Source: Wolinella succinogenes DSM 1740
Lineage (GTDB): Bacteria > Campylobacterota > Campylobacteria > Campylobacterales > Helicobacteraceae
Assembly: GCF_000196135.1 (NCBI RefSeq)
Contig: NC_005090.1
Span: 630,001-694,000 of the forward strand
DNA: 64,000 nt
Direction of reading: 5' to 3'
Shown: piece after piece, positions 44,568-54,018 of the stretch
How positions within the stretch are numbered: the stretch's first letter is position 1
Layout: each line of letters starts with the position of its first letter
The notes under the pieces: model-generated
Told to the model about the DNA's origin: nothing
What the model saw: only the letters and a program-made list of their open reading frames with translations
Databases searched by the model: none
Translations under genes and position numbers: made by a program

Positions 44568-44930
44568 CTATTTTTTGGCTTTAGGGTTGAAATTCTCAAA
44601 GATGAATTCAGCCATAGCGGGAATGCTGTACTTCATCCCCTTTTCTTGAATCTTTTTGAGGTTGTGCTCCATGATGTCATGCTGGCTTCCGCCCACGCCA
44701 TATTTGTCTGATTCTAGGTTGTAAAGCTCCATCTCTAGCTCGGTTCGGCTAAGATCATTGAGCGCGGGACCCTTTTTTTCAGGGTTGCCCTCGGCATTGG
44801 CTCCATGACACTGAGAGCACATCTGTTGATAGACCTCTTTGCTGCTATATTTATACTGTTCTTCCTTAGCAGCGTAGGCACAAGCCACGGTGAAAATCCC
44901 AAGCGAAAGGACGATCAAAGCTTTTTTCAT
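44568..44930 (-). CDS. Monoheme cytochrome c
   Basis: 120 residues: signal peptide (1-20), CSQCH heme site near residue 37 and a Met further on (MKYSIPAMAEFIFENF) as the likely axial ligand. Located upstream of and overlapping in transcription with the b561/diheme c gene (2-nt gap). It may be the periplasmic partner of that protein. Own promoter probably in the 180-nt gap after the psrC terminator. Confidence 0.85.
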   Translation of the reverse strand: MKKALIVLSLGIFTVACAYAAKEEQYKYSSKEVYQQMCSQCHGANAEGNPEKKGPALNDLSRTELEMELYNLESDKYGVGGSQHDIMEHNLKKIQEKGMKYSIPAMAEFIFENFNPKAKK

Positions 44931-45070
44931 CTCTTTTAACCTCTCTTTAATAGATAAATTACTCTTATACTAACAGCTCCAAAATAAAAATCAACTGATA
45001 AACTTAAAAACTTTTGTAAAAAATATTCTAAATGTAACATTTTTGGTTGGAGTAAATTTCAAAAGGAGGT

Positions 45071-45102
45071 GGGGCCATCCAAGGAGGGAAGGGGATGGCC
45101 CC
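45071..45102 (-). terminator. Terminator after psrC
   Basis: Perfect 10-bp stem GGGGCCATCC / GGATGGCCCC with a 12-nt loop, 10 nt beyond the psrC stop on the minus strand, followed by CACCTCCTTTT. It should separate the psrABC-type transcript from the downstream cytochrome genes. Confidence 0.75.
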
Positions 45103-45111
45103 GGAAGAGGC

Positions 45112-46299
45112 TTATCGACCTAGGTCAAAAAGCTTATTGGCAAGATAGTAGAGACTAAAGCAGATCGCAAATCCACCCAGTCCAATGGCAATCTCCGCAA
45201 AGGAGGGGAAGTAAGCCACGAATGAAGGGGGCAATTGATACTCATTGAGCTTAAGCGTCTGCATAGGGAACACTTGCGTGTCATGGGCGAGGTTGTATCG
45301 CATTGTAAAGATACCCACCATGCCAATGACAGAGGCATAAGAGATAGCCGCTAGATTCTTGCCCTTAGTGAATACAATCGTGAGCAAGGGGACGAGCATA
45401 CCTAAAATCACCTCTCCAATGATAAAGCTAGGGCTTTGGAGAATGTGAATGGAAGTGTTGGCACGCTCAGGAACTCCTCCATAAAGCGAAGTAAGGAATC
45501 TCCAGATTTCAAAAAAGAGCAAGATAGCCAAAAGGATAGTGAGAACCTTGGCGAGTCGCTCTAGCATCAATTTGACATCGGGCACTTGGCTAAAGTCAAA
45601 TTTGTAGCGATGTCCATAGAGGATAAAAAGAATATATGCACCCGTGATCATCGCTGAAAGAATGAAATAGATAGGGAAAAAGACGCCATTGGAGATGGGC
45701 CTAGCCACAAGGAAGCCAAAGACCGCTCCAAGGTTACTGTGGGCGGCAATACCGACTACAAGCCCCGCTGCACCGAAGATTTTAGACCACTTGTGGTCAT
45801 CCCTCAAAAGAAAGATAAACTCAAAGATGATCGCTACCAAGTAGGCACCATAAAGAGTCCCCATCCACCAAATCGCGGAGGTGAAATTGGGAGTGAGAAC
45901 GTTATAGATGACCATGGTAACGGGGTGGCCAACCTCAAAGACGATCACTGCAAATCCCGACAGAATCGTGACGATCGCTCCAAGGATAGCTCTTTTAGAA
46001 ATCACCTCAAACTCCTTGATTCCAAAGACATGGCCAAAAGAGGAGATGATACAAAGTCCCGTACTGGAGACAACAAAAAAGACATACATCGCGATCAATA
46101 GACCCCAAGGGTGCTGGCGATGGACATTGTAGGCGCTGTGGCTCTCGGTAAAAAAGAGGTAGAGCCCCGCTGCAAAGATGGCAAAAAGCCCCGCGATAAG
46201 AACCGCCAAGAAGATATTCATCGGATTCTTCTCAAAGCTCAACAGTGATCCCAGCGAAAAATCTTCGCGGATAGGGATGATGGATTTAATAAAGTTCAT
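45112..46299 (-). CDS. NrfD/PsrC-family quinone-interacting membrane subunit
   Basis: 395 residues with about ten membrane spans, longer than the eight-span PsrC of Thermus-type enzymes and closer to the longer NrfD-family anchors. It lacks heme ligands of the cytochrome b type. It should take electrons from, or give them to, menaquinol and pass them to the 4Fe-4S subunit encoded 16 nt upstream. The long loop region GGVPERANTSIHILQ may be periplasmic. Confidence 0.85.
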   Translation of the reverse strand: MNFIKSIIPIREDFSLGSLLSFEKNPMNIFLAVLIAGLFAIFAAGLYLFFTESHSAYNVHRQHPWGLLIAMYVFFVVSSTGLCIISSFGHVFGIKEFEVISKRAILGAIVTILSGFAVIVFEVGHPVTMVIYNVLTPNFTSAIWWMGTLYGAYLVAIIFEFIFLLRDDHKWSKIFGAAGLVVGIAAHSNLGAVFGFLVARPISNGVFFPIYFILSAMITGAYILFILYGHRYKFDFSQVPDVKLMLERLAKVLTILLAILLFFEIWRFLTSLYGGVPERANTSIHILQSPSFIIGEVILGMLVPLLTIVFTKGKNLAAISYASVIGMVGIFTMRYNLAHDTQVFPMQTLKLNEYQLPPSFVAYFPSFAEIAIGLGGFAICFSLYYLANKLFDLGR

Positions 46300-46315
46300 G
46301 ATTCTCTCCTCTTGG

Positions 46316-46879
46316 CTATACTAGATAAAAGAGCTTAGGCTTGGTGCCCAAATGTGGCTTGATCGTCCAATGCTCACGCTCTCGGAGGAGCTTAGAGATT
46401 TCACTATGGGGATCGTCCAAGTCGCCAAAGACTCTGACTTTGGTGGGGCAAGTGGCTTGACAAGCGGTCGTAGTCTCTCCTCGTGCCAATCGTGTCTCTG
46501 AACAGAAGTTGCACTTTTGAACGATATGAGCCCTAGGATCAACATATCTTGCATCGTAGGGGCAAGCTGTCATGCAGTAGGTGCACATGATGCACTTCTT
46601 GGGATCAACCGAAACAAAGCCGCGCTCATCATAATAGGTTGCATTGGTAGGGCAGACCTCTTGGCAGGGAGCATTTTCGCAATGTTGGCATTGGCTTGGG
46701 ATGAAACGCATTTGAGAAAAGTTAAGTAAAGGATATTCACCCTCTGTCTCTTTCACTCCCACCCAAATTCGATAATACTCATCGCCCAAGGGGACATTGT
46801 TCTCTTCTTTGCAGGCGGTTTCGCACGCCTTGCAGTTGATACAGTTTTTATAGTCTAAGGCCATCGCGTATCTTGCCAT
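46316..46879 (-). CDS. Four-cluster ferredoxin subunit (PsrB/NrfC/DmsB type)
   Basis: 187 residues with four Cys-rich motifs: CINCKACETACKEEN, CQHCENAPCQEVCPTNA, CIMCTYCMTACPYDA and CNFC...CQATCPTK. This is the electron-transfer subunit that joins the molybdenum subunit to the membrane anchor. One base separates it from psrA. No signal peptide; it would be exported with the Tat-bearing catalytic subunit. Confidence 0.93.
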   Translation of the reverse strand: MARYAMALDYKNCINCKACETACKEENNVPLGDEYYRIWVGVKETEGEYPLLNFSQMRFIPSQCQHCENAPCQEVCPTNATYYDERGFVSVDPKKCIMCTYCMTACPYDARYVDPRAHIVQKCNFCSETRLARGETTTACQATCPTKVRVFGDLDDPHSEISKLLREREHWTIKPHLGTKPKLFYLV

Positions 46880-46880
46880 C

Positions 46881-49286
46881 TCACACCTTCCTTATCTCTA
46901 CGAGTGTCTCATGGGCTGCAGCAGCTCCAAAGACAGGCTCGATATGTTCTTCAATGATCATACTGTCGTGTCCCCCGTTTTGGTAGGCGCGGCTCATCGC
47001 CTTGGATTGGACGCCAAAGCCGTGGACGAAAAAGACCGTATCAGGGGCAATTTTCTCGGTAGGATAGGCCTTGATTCGAGTTTTACCTGCTTTGGAGCTT
47101 ATTTCAAGAAGGTCACCAAATTTAATTCCTCGCTCTTTGGCAACGCGCTTGTTGATCCAGATGAAGTTTTCGCTCATGGTGTCAAGCAGTAGCGCATTGT
47201 TGGCCGTAGAGGATTGGGTGAACTGGGCGTGCCGTCCTGTAACAAATCGGAACTGACCTGCGGGAGTCTTGGGAAGATATTCCTCTCTCCATGTAGGCAT
47301 CGTGTCAATCCCCTTGGAGGCTAGACTTGGAATCACGCACTCCACTTTTTTGGAAGGGGTGTTGAATTGCCCATTGCGCATAGAGTAGGCTTTTTTGGAT
47401 TCGGGATAGTAGACATACTCGTTGGCGCTTACTTGTTTGAACTGCTCATTGATACCTGGATAAAAGACTCCATGTTTAAGGAGCATTTCGTGGGCTCCAG
47501 CATATTTGGCTACGGCGTGCTCATTCATCTCCTCTTCGGAGTGAGCGTAACCCTGAGAAATATCCCATCCCTCCATTTCATCCTCAAAAACCTCTTCAAT
47601 AGCGAGCTTCTTGAGCTCTTCTTCGCCCTTATTGGGATTAGAAGAGGCTAGCTCGGAGGCTTTTTCTTCGATCATCTCCTGAAGGTCTTCGTCATGCTTG
47701 AGGCTGTTTTCAAAGAGGGGTCGAGAGAGTTTTGCGGTGAGTTCCCGCAAGATTTGGAGCACAGGCTTGGTCTCATAAAGAGGCTCAATGACCTTATTTC
47801 GCTGAGCAATGGCAGGTTCGATTCCTCCAAAGCTCTTCACGGGATCGGTGCGCTCTAGGTAGGTGCACTCAGGCAAAATCACATCACTCATGATCGCGGT
47901 GTCGCTGGGCATGGTGTCGATAGTGACGACTAGATCCATGTTTTTGAACATCTGAGCGGTTTTAGCAGTATTGGGCACACAATGCATAGGATTTTGCTTG
48001 TAGATGAACATTCCTCGGATGGGGTAGGGGGTCTCTTTGGCGGCCACCATATCCCTCCATGCAACCCAAGAACCTGTTCCGCCGACGATCGCAGCTTTGT
48101 TTTGTTCGATTCGTGATTTAGCATTGGCATACATGGGCGCAGGGATGGAGTGCTCATCAATAGGAAGGGTCTTTCCGTAGCAGATTCCTCCCTTTACATC
48201 CACGCCGCCCCCAAGAGCGGTGAAGATGGCCATGGCACGGCGGAGTTGGAAGTCATTTTTTGCCCAAGTGGTTCTTCTTCCGGGATAGTAGATGGCTTGA
48301 GGGGCGCAAGCCATGAAATCCCTAGCCACTTTCCTGATATCAGAAGCGGAGATTCCCGTGATAGGCTCAGCCCACTCAGGGGTATAGTTCTGCTGGAGAA
48401 TGTGGGCTTTGTACTCTTCAAAGCCATTGAATTTCTCTTCAACAAACTTTTTATTATAAATCTCTTCACTAAGGACAACATGGGTGAGCGCAAGAACAAA
48501 AGCGAGGTCGGTGCCCGCTTTGATGGGGAGCCACAAATCAGCCTTATGGGCCGTGTGGGAGTAGCGAGGGTCGATGACGACCAATTGACAGCCTCGCCCC
48601 AAGGTGCGTTTAAAGAGATCCATTGTGTCGGGGGTGACGATCGCTTCGGCTCGGTTAGCCCCTGCCATAATGACATACTTGGCGTTGGCAAGGTCGGGGT
48701 TGCCATAGGTTCCGATAGTGAGCGTGTAGCCACTTACAGTGCTTTGCAAACAGACGGAAGAGTGGTTGAGCCAGTTGCTAGAGCCAAAAACCTTATTGAA
48801 CTCTTTGAAGTGGTGCTCGCCCATTCCCTCGCCAGCACAAAAACCGATGGCTGAGCGATTGTCTTGCTCCTCATCCATGATTTTGACGAGCTTTTCTTGG
48901 ATATAAGTGTAGGCCTCATCCCAAGTGACGCGCTTGAACTTTCCATCTCCTCGCTCACCTGCTCGAATCAAAGGGTATTTGAGTCGATCTTCGTCATAAA
49001 GAGCTTTGATTCCGGCGTTTCCGCGAGCACAGAGCATATTTCTTGATTTTGGGAAGAGAGGGTTTGGATCCAATTTGATCACTTTGCCATCCTTGACTCT
49101 AGCGATGGCGGCGCACTTATTAACGCACATCTCGCAAAGTGTCGCGACCGAACGCTCTCCTTTTTCCTGACTCTCTGTTTTATTGCCCGAAGAGCCACCC
49201 ACAGCCAAAGCACCCGATGAGGCTCCGACGATAGTAAGGGCGACGCTTCCCTGCAGAAACCTTCTGCGTGAAATTTCGATTTCCAC
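46881..49286 (-). CDS. Molybdopterin oxidoreductase catalytic subunit, Psr/Phs type
   Basis: 801 residues. Tat signal SRRRFLQG at 6-13, then a 4Fe-4S site CEMCVNKCAAI with a fourth Cys in NMLCARGNAG. Mo-bis-MGD domains follow (YVIMAGANRAEAIVTP, YKQNPMHCVPNT, ILPECTYLERTDPV); HSSVCLQS is a candidate for the Mo-ligand Cys. The family includes polysulfide, thiosulfate and arsenate reductases, so the substrate is not settled; W. succinogenes is known to have a polysulfide reductase of this kind. First gene of an ABC operon. Confidence 0.85.
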   Translation of the reverse strand: MEIEISRRRFLQGSVALTIVGASSGALAVGGSSGNKTESQEKGERSVATLCEMCVNKCAAIARVKDGKVIKLDPNPLFPKSRNMLCARGNAGIKALYDEDRLKYPLIRAGERGDGKFKRVTWDEAYTYIQEKLVKIMDEEQDNRSAIGFCAGEGMGEHHFKEFNKVFGSSNWLNHSSVCLQSTVSGYTLTIGTYGNPDLANAKYVIMAGANRAEAIVTPDTMDLFKRTLGRGCQLVVIDPRYSHTAHKADLWLPIKAGTDLAFVLALTHVVLSEEIYNKKFVEEKFNGFEEYKAHILQQNYTPEWAEPITGISASDIRKVARDFMACAPQAIYYPGRRTTWAKNDFQLRRAMAIFTALGGGVDVKGGICYGKTLPIDEHSIPAPMYANAKSRIEQNKAAIVGGTGSWVAWRDMVAAKETPYPIRGMFIYKQNPMHCVPNTAKTAQMFKNMDLVVTIDTMPSDTAIMSDVILPECTYLERTDPVKSFGGIEPAIAQRNKVIEPLYETKPVLQILRELTAKLSRPLFENSLKHDEDLQEMIEEKASELASSNPNKGEEELKKLAIEEVFEDEMEGWDISQGYAHSEEEMNEHAVAKYAGAHEMLLKHGVFYPGINEQFKQVSANEYVYYPESKKAYSMRNGQFNTPSKKVECVIPSLASKGIDTMPTWREEYLPKTPAGQFRFVTGRHAQFTQSSTANNALLLDTMSENFIWINKRVAKERGIKFGDLLEISSKAGKTRIKAYPTEKIAPDTVFFVHGFGVQSKAMSRAYQNGGHDSMIIEEHIEPVFGAAAAHETLVEIRKV

Positions 49287-49480
49287 TTTCCCCTCCGTTT
49301 ATAAGTTTGACTACTAGCTTAAAAATTGGATATCTCAACTTAAGGTATAAGCTAAGATAATGTTTATTGTCTCAAAAAAATATTTAATGGTGATGAAGAA
49401 AAGAAAACTATTTTATTTTTTCAGAAAAAAACAAGGTCGATAATTAGCGGATTTGAAGGGGTTTGAGATAGAATCCTATT

Positions 49481-49834
49481 ATGAAAAGAGTACTCCTGTC
49501 CTTATATCTATTTTCGGTCTTTTTGTGGGCTTGTAGTGGGGATTGCCTCTCCTGTCACCCAACTCTTAATCTAGAGAGTGATGTGCGCCATAAGAGCATG
49601 GCGACCTGTATCACCTGCCACAGTGCCGAATCGCTCTCCCAGAGTAATATGGGAGCGGCGTGCGGGCAGGATTGTTTTGCTTGTCATGAGGCGGGGAAGA
49701 TCACTCAAAGTGGCATCAAAGAACACGGGGTGATTAATGAGTGTATCGCATGCCATAGCACCCTAAACAAAGGCCTTCCCACCATGAATTGGCAGGAGAA
49801 TCTAGGGATTCAAAAGCCTTTTATGATTCCATAA
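49481..49834 (+). CDS. Small tetraheme cytochrome c
   Basis: 117 residues with four heme c sites in about 80 residues: CLSCH, CITCH, CFACH and CIACH. Signal peptide at 1-18 (VLLSLYLFSVFLWA), with a Cys directly after it that could be lipidated, though the box (LWAC) is not ideal. Divergent from the psrA-type gene, so it may be a periplasmic electron carrier for that enzyme. Its last 14 bases overlap the convergent ACT gene. I do not know a named family of this exact size. Confidence 0.8.
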   Translation: MKRVLLSLYLFSVFLWACSGDCLSCHPTLNLESDVRHKSMATCITCHSAESLSQSNMGAACGQDCFACHEAGKITQSGIKEHGVINECIACHSTLNKGLPTMNWQENLGIQKPFMIP

Positions 49835-50258
49835 AGTCGCGCTTGACCACCTCTAAGCCTGCCTCTTTTAGGAGGGCGACGGCTTGACCAAAACTTCCAT
49901 CATGAAGCCTAAAGAGAAAGATTCCTCGGCTTCCCTCCATCACCAAATAGGTGTAGAATATGTCGATTCCAGCATTGCTGAGGAGCCGCACGATTTGATG
50001 GAAGCTCCCCACGGTGTCTTCGACTCGGACGCCTAACATTTTGTTGATCTTGGCGGGAATCCCTCGAGCTTCAAGGACAACTTTGGCTTTGGGGGCATCG
50101 CTCACGATAAGGCGCAGGATTCCAAAGTCCTTAGAATCGCTTAGCGTGATGGAGTGGATAGAGAGATGACTATGGCTTAGTATCTCTGTGACGCTGGCGA
50201 GCTCACCCTTTTGATTCTCAATAAAGACGGAGAGTTGTTCAATCGCGTAGTTTTCCAT
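49821..50258 (-). CDS. ACT-domain protein
   Basis: 145 residues, two ACT modules (QLSVFIENQKGELASVTEIL at the start, VEDTVGSFHQIVRLLSNAGI in the second half). Such double-ACT proteins are found next to phenylacetate-CoA ligase genes and probably bind aromatic amino acids. It lies 12 nt after the ligase gene and ends the iorA-iorB-ligase transcript. Confidence 0.85.
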   Translation of the reverse strand: MENYAIEQLSVFIENQKGELASVTEILSHSHLSIHSITLSDSKDFGILRLIVSDAPKAKVVLEARGIPAKINKMLGVRVEDTVGSFHQIVRLLSNAGIDIFYTYLVMEGSRGIFLFRLHDGSFGQAVALLKEAGLEVVKRDFMES

Positions 50259-50270
50259 AGAGAGATTCCT

Positions 50271-51569
50271 TTAGATTTTTCGCTTATCCACAACACGGAC
50301 GGCCTTACCCATGCTTCTCTCGATACTTCGAGGTTCCACGAGCTTAACATCGGCATTAATGTAGAGGTGGTTGAGGAGCTCTTTTTCCAGCTGGCGCTTG
50401 AGCCGCTCCATCTCTCCGACGCTATCGGTCATGATGTTTTCATCCACTTCGATGTGAATCTCCAGTCTATCAAGATACCCTTTTTTATCGGCGATGATTT
50501 GGTAGTTGAGCGTCAATCCTTCGGCTTGAGCGATGACATGTTCCACCTGAGAGGGGAAGATGTTCACGCCATTGACGATAAGCATATCATCCGCTCTTCC
50601 TGTGATGCTCTCCATGCGAACCAGTGTCCTACCGCAACGACAAGGTTCGATTCTAAGACGCGTGAGATCCCCTGTGCGGTAGCGAATAATGGGGAGTGCC
50701 TGCTTGGTAATGCTCGTGAGTACCAGCTCACCTAATTCACCATAGGGGAGCACTTCACCATTTTTGGGATCGATGATTTCGGGATAGAAGTGATCTTCGT
50801 TGAGGTGGAGGCCATTGCGCTGTTCGCAGCTGCAAGAGACACCAGGGCCAATGAGCTCACTCAATCCATAGATTTCATGATAGGCGATTCCCCATGTGTC
50901 GGCGACTGCCCTTTGAAGTCCTTCGCTAGAGGGTTCAGCACCAAAAATTCCTGCTTTGAGATGAAAATCTTTGCGCGGATCAAACCCTTCGCTTTTGGCA
51001 ACCTCGGCTAGGTGCATCGCAAAAGAGGGGGTGCAGGTGAGCGCGGTGGCTTTGAAATCTCGAAGCAGCATGATTTGACGGTTGGTGAAACCTCCGCTAG
51101 CGGGAATGATGGTCGCTCCGACCCTTTGGGCACCATCATGAAATCCCAGCCCTCCCGTGAAGAGTCCGTAGCCATAGGCATTGTGAACGACATCTTTGGC
51201 AGTGACTCCAGCCAGTGTGAAGGTGCGTGCCATCACCTCACCCCAAACCTCCATGTCATGCTTGGTGTAGCCTACGACTGTAGGCTTGCCCGTGGTGCCG
51301 CTGGAGCTATGGATTCGCACCACCTCATCCATGCTCACGCTAAAGAGCCCAAAGGGGTAGTTGTTGCGAAGATCTTGCTTTTTGGTGAAGGGGAGGCGCG
51401 CGATATCTTGGAGGGTTTGAATCGAATCGGGCGTGATTCCTATCTCATCAAACTTGGCACGATAGAAAGGCACAAGCTCATAGACACGGCGGAGCGTCTC
51501 TTGGAGACGGCTTAGCTGAAGGGCTTGGATCTTTTCGCGCGGGTAGGCCTCGACATCATTCCAGACCAT
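50271..51569 (-). CDS. paaK: Phenylacetate-CoA ligase (AMP-forming)
   Basis: 432 residues, the usual length. [20 protein letters not shown] is the ATP-binding motif, and [16 protein letters not shown] the conserved C-terminal core; [20 protein letters not shown] holds the domain-hinge motif. Adenylate-forming enzyme activating aryl acetates, or run in reverse from aryl-acetyl-CoA made by the upstream IorAB. No oxygenase genes for phenylacetate breakdown are present, which supports an anaerobic arylpyruvate pathway. Confidence 0.9.
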   Translation of the reverse strand: MVWNDVEAYPREKIQALQLSRLQETLRRVYELVPFYRAKFDEIGITPDSIQTLQDIARLPFTKKQDLRNNYPFGLFSVSMDEVVRIHSSSGTTGKPTVVGYTKHDMEVWGEVMARTFTLAGVTAKDVVHNAYGYGLFTGGLGFHDGAQRVGATIIPASGGFTNRQIMLLRDFKATALTCTPSFAMHLAEVAKSEGFDPRKDFHLKAGIFGAEPSSEGLQRAVADTWGIAYHEIYGLSELIGPGVSCSCEQRNGLHLNEDHFYPEIIDPKNGEVLPYGELGELVLTSITKQALPIIRYRTGDLTRLRIEPCRCGRTLVRMESITGRADDMLIVNGVNIFPSQVEHVIAQAEGLTLNYQIIADKKGYLDRLEIHIEVDENIMTDSVGEMERLKRQLEKELLNHLYINADVKLVEPRSIERSMGKAVRVVDKRKI

Positions 51570-51571
51570 CT

Positions 51572-52102
51572 CTAACTCCTTGGCGCGCAGGCGCGACCCA
51601 GCTCAAAGACTTGGATGTTAGACTCAGCGACCTTGGGATTGATCATCTCTAGCCCTTTTTTGAGGGTCTCCTCATCAAAAGGAAATCCCGATTGCATCGA
51701 GGCGACACCCACCATGAAAGCATTGAGCGCCTGAGCAGGGAATCGCCCCTCTTTAGCGAGTGAAAAGGCATCCACCTTAATCGCTTCGCACCCTTCTAAT
51801 CTAGGTAGCGAATCGTCGGCATTGACGATAAGCTTGCCCCCTTTTTTGAGATACTGGAGGGTTCGCAATCCTTCATTTTGTTCTAAGGCGATGATCATAT
51901 CGGCTTGATTCTCTTCGATCACAGGAGTGTAGAAATCCCCCACCTTGATGAAGCAGCTCACGCTTCCGCCGCGTTGGCTCATTCCATGATTTTCGGTACC
52001 AAGATACTTTTCGCCTTTGATTCCTGCGCAGAGGCTGAGGAGTTTGACGATAAAGACCGCGCCCTGTCCGCCAAATCCTGAAGTGACGATTTGATATTTC
52101 AT
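51572..52102 (-). CDS. iorB: Indolepyruvate ferredoxin oxidoreductase beta subunit
   Basis: 176 residues from ATG 52102, which overlaps the iorA stop by 4 nt; the open frame continues upstream within iorA but lacks conserved sequence. [19 protein letters not shown] is the gamma-domain motif of 2-oxoacid oxidoreductases, and [14 protein letters not shown] the second conserved motif. It forms the heterodimer with IorA that oxidises arylpyruvates with CoA and ferredoxin. Confidence 0.9.
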   Translation of the reverse strand: MKYQIVTSGFGGQGAVFIVKLLSLCAGIKGEKYLGTENHGMSQRGGSVSCFIKVGDFYTPVIEENQADMIIALEQNEGLRTLQYLKKGGKLIVNADDSLPRLEGCEAIKVDAFSLAKEGRFPAQALNAFMVGVASMQSGFPFDEETLKKGLEMINPKVAESNIQVFELGRACAPRS

Positions 52103-53916
52103 GCTTTGGCTCCTTTGGAAATAAGGGTGAAGGCATCGGTGGGGCAGAGTCCATCCAGACAGGCACCACACCCTGCGCACAAGAAGGGATCGACCTCGAC
52201 TTTGCCATCCTCTCCATAGCTCATGGAGGGGCACTTGTACTCGGTGAGGCAGTGGTCGCACGCGACACATTTATCTTTATCGACCGTGGCAAACTCTTTG
52301 GGGAGGTGAAGCTTAGCGCGCTCTTTGTCCAGCACACAGAATTGTCTTACCACCACTACAATAGGCTTGTCACTCTCTTCGTATCGGGCTTTGACCTGCT
52401 TGAAGAAATTCACGCTCTCCTTGAGTTTGGGGGTGTAGCGATACTCTATCGCTTCCGCTCCGCACCCTTGGACGATTTTGAGGATATCCACATCAGGGCT
52501 CCCCTCAGGAGTGCTTTGGCGACCCGTCATGGCGACGACGGAATTATCAAGCACCACGAGAACGAATCGATGTTTTTGATAGACGGCGTTGATGAGTGGA
52601 GGGATTCCTCCATGCACAAAAGTCGAATCTCCAATCGTTGCCACGATCGCTTTGTCGGGGTTGGCAAGGCTAAGGCCGCTAGCCACCGAGATAGAGCCTC
52701 CCATGCAGAGCACAGTGTCAATCGCTCCTTGATTGAGTCCCAGGGTGTAGCAGCCAATGTCTGAAGGGAAGAGCGATTTTTTCTTTTTAAAAACCTTGGT
52801 GATCGCATAGAACATATCGCGATGAGGACAGCCGGGGCAGAGATTGGGGGGGCGCTTGGGGAGCTCTTTTTCGTAGCGAGTGCCCACATAGGGGTTGCTC
52901 CCTTGGGTGATTCCTAATTTGGCCAAAGTGTCTAGAAGATGCTTTTTGCCAAGCTCATCAATCTCGCTCACCTCATGCGTGAGCTTGCCATGAAGATTGG
53001 GGGCGTTGAGCTGCTCCTCCATACAGGGGTAGGATTCTTCAAAGACAATGACGCGCTCATATCCCTCAAAAAGCTCTTCAAGGCGTGTGCTTGGGAGAGG
53101 ATAGGGGAGGTGGATTTTGAGCACATCCGCCTCAAGATTCTGCTCTTCCACCGCCTCTTTGGCATAGACATAGGCTACGCCTGAGGCAAGAATCAGGGTG
53201 GGCTTTTGGGTGAGCTTGGAGACAAGAGGCTCAATAAACTCTTTCCAGTTATAGGCTTTGAGCGACTCGATTCGCTCTAGCATCTCGATTCCTTGGCGCA
53301 ATCTCCCCTCTCTAGGGACGGCCGCCCATCGCTTGATATCACGTTCAAAGCTTGACTCTTTTTTCTCACGTTCAAAGCTTGGCTCATCAATCTCGCAAAT
53401 CTCGCGACTATGAGAGACGCGCATGGTGCTTCTTAGCATCACGGGGGTCTCGAAAAACTCGCTTAGCTCAAGTCCCTTTTTGACCATTGTGTAGGCCTCT
53501 TGCGGAGTGCTTGGATCAAGCACCGGGATGCGAGCGAATTTGGCAAAGCTTCGAGAATCTTGCTCGGTTTGAGAGGAGTGAAACCCCGGGTCATCGGCGC
53601 ATACAAGCAAAAAGCCGCCTTTATTGCCGATATAAGCGGCACTCATGAGTGCATCAGAGGCCACATTAAGCCCCACTTGCTTCATGGTCGCACAGGCGCG
53701 CCTGCCAGACATTGAGGCGGCATAAGCGACCTCAAAGCCCACTTTCTCATTAGTTGCCCATTCGGCGTAGGCTTGGAGTCCTAAGGAATCGCGGATTTTT
53801 TGGAAGCTGGCGAGAATCTCGCTTGAGGGGGTGCCAGGATAGCCTGAGGTGAACTCCACCCCGCTGTTGATGAGTCCCCAAGCGATGGCGTCATTACCCA
53901 TAAGAATCTTCTGCAT
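52099..53916 (-). CDS. iorA: Indolepyruvate ferredoxin oxidoreductase alpha subunit
   Basis: 605 residues from ATG 53916 (GGAAGGG about 8 nt upstream; a start 36 nt earlier is possible). EFTSGYPGTPSSEILASF and CPGCPHRDMFYAI are the pyrimidine and TPP-domain motifs, GDSTFVHGGIPPLINAV the TPP site, and near the end CVACDHCLTEYKCP and CAGCGACLDGLCP bind two 4Fe-4S clusters. Turns arylpyruvate to aryl-acetyl-CoA. A G7 run at 52846-52852 is in frame here. Confidence 0.93.
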   Translation of the reverse strand: MQKILMGNDAIAWGLINSGVEFTSGYPGTPSSEILASFQKIRDSLGLQAYAEWATNEKVGFEVAYAASMSGRRACATMKQVGLNVASDALMSAAYIGNKGGFLLVCADDPGFHSSQTEQDSRSFAKFARIPVLDPSTPQEAYTMVKKGLELSEFFETPVMLRSTMRVSHSREICEIDEPSFEREKKESSFERDIKRWAAVPREGRLRQGIEMLERIESLKAYNWKEFIEPLVSKLTQKPTLILASGVAYVYAKEAVEEQNLEADVLKIHLPYPLPSTRLEELFEGYERVIVFEESYPCMEEQLNAPNLHGKLTHEVSEIDELGKKHLLDTLAKLGITQGSNPYVGTRYEKELPKRPPNLCPGCPHRDMFYAITKVFKKKKSLFPSDIGCYTLGLNQGAIDTVLCMGGSISVASGLSLANPDKAIVATIGDSTFVHGGIPPLINAVYQKHRFVLVVLDNSVVAMTGRQSTPEGSPDVDILKIVQGCGAEAIEYRYTPKLKESVNFFKQVKARYEESDKPIVVVVRQFCVLDKERAKLHLPKEFATVDKDKCVACDHCLTEYKCPSMSYGEDGKVEVDPFLCAGCGACLDGLCPTDAFTLISKGAKA

Positions 53917-53990
53917 GAAACAACCCTTCCTAGTGTTGATATAAGCGAGCATTATGGCTAAGCTTGAATAAATTTTGGATGATGGGAGCG

Positions 53991-54011
53991 CTAGGGGAGG
54001 GATTCCCCTAG
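53991..54011. repeat. Short inverted repeat downstream of the AEC permease gene
   Basis: CTAGGGGA-GGGAT-TCCCCTAG, 8-bp stem and 5-nt loop. Read from the permease (minus strand) the T-run comes before the stem, not after, so it does not look like a standard terminator for that gene; read on the plus strand it is followed by A residues. Confidence 0.4.
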
Positions 54012-54018
54012 AAAAAGG

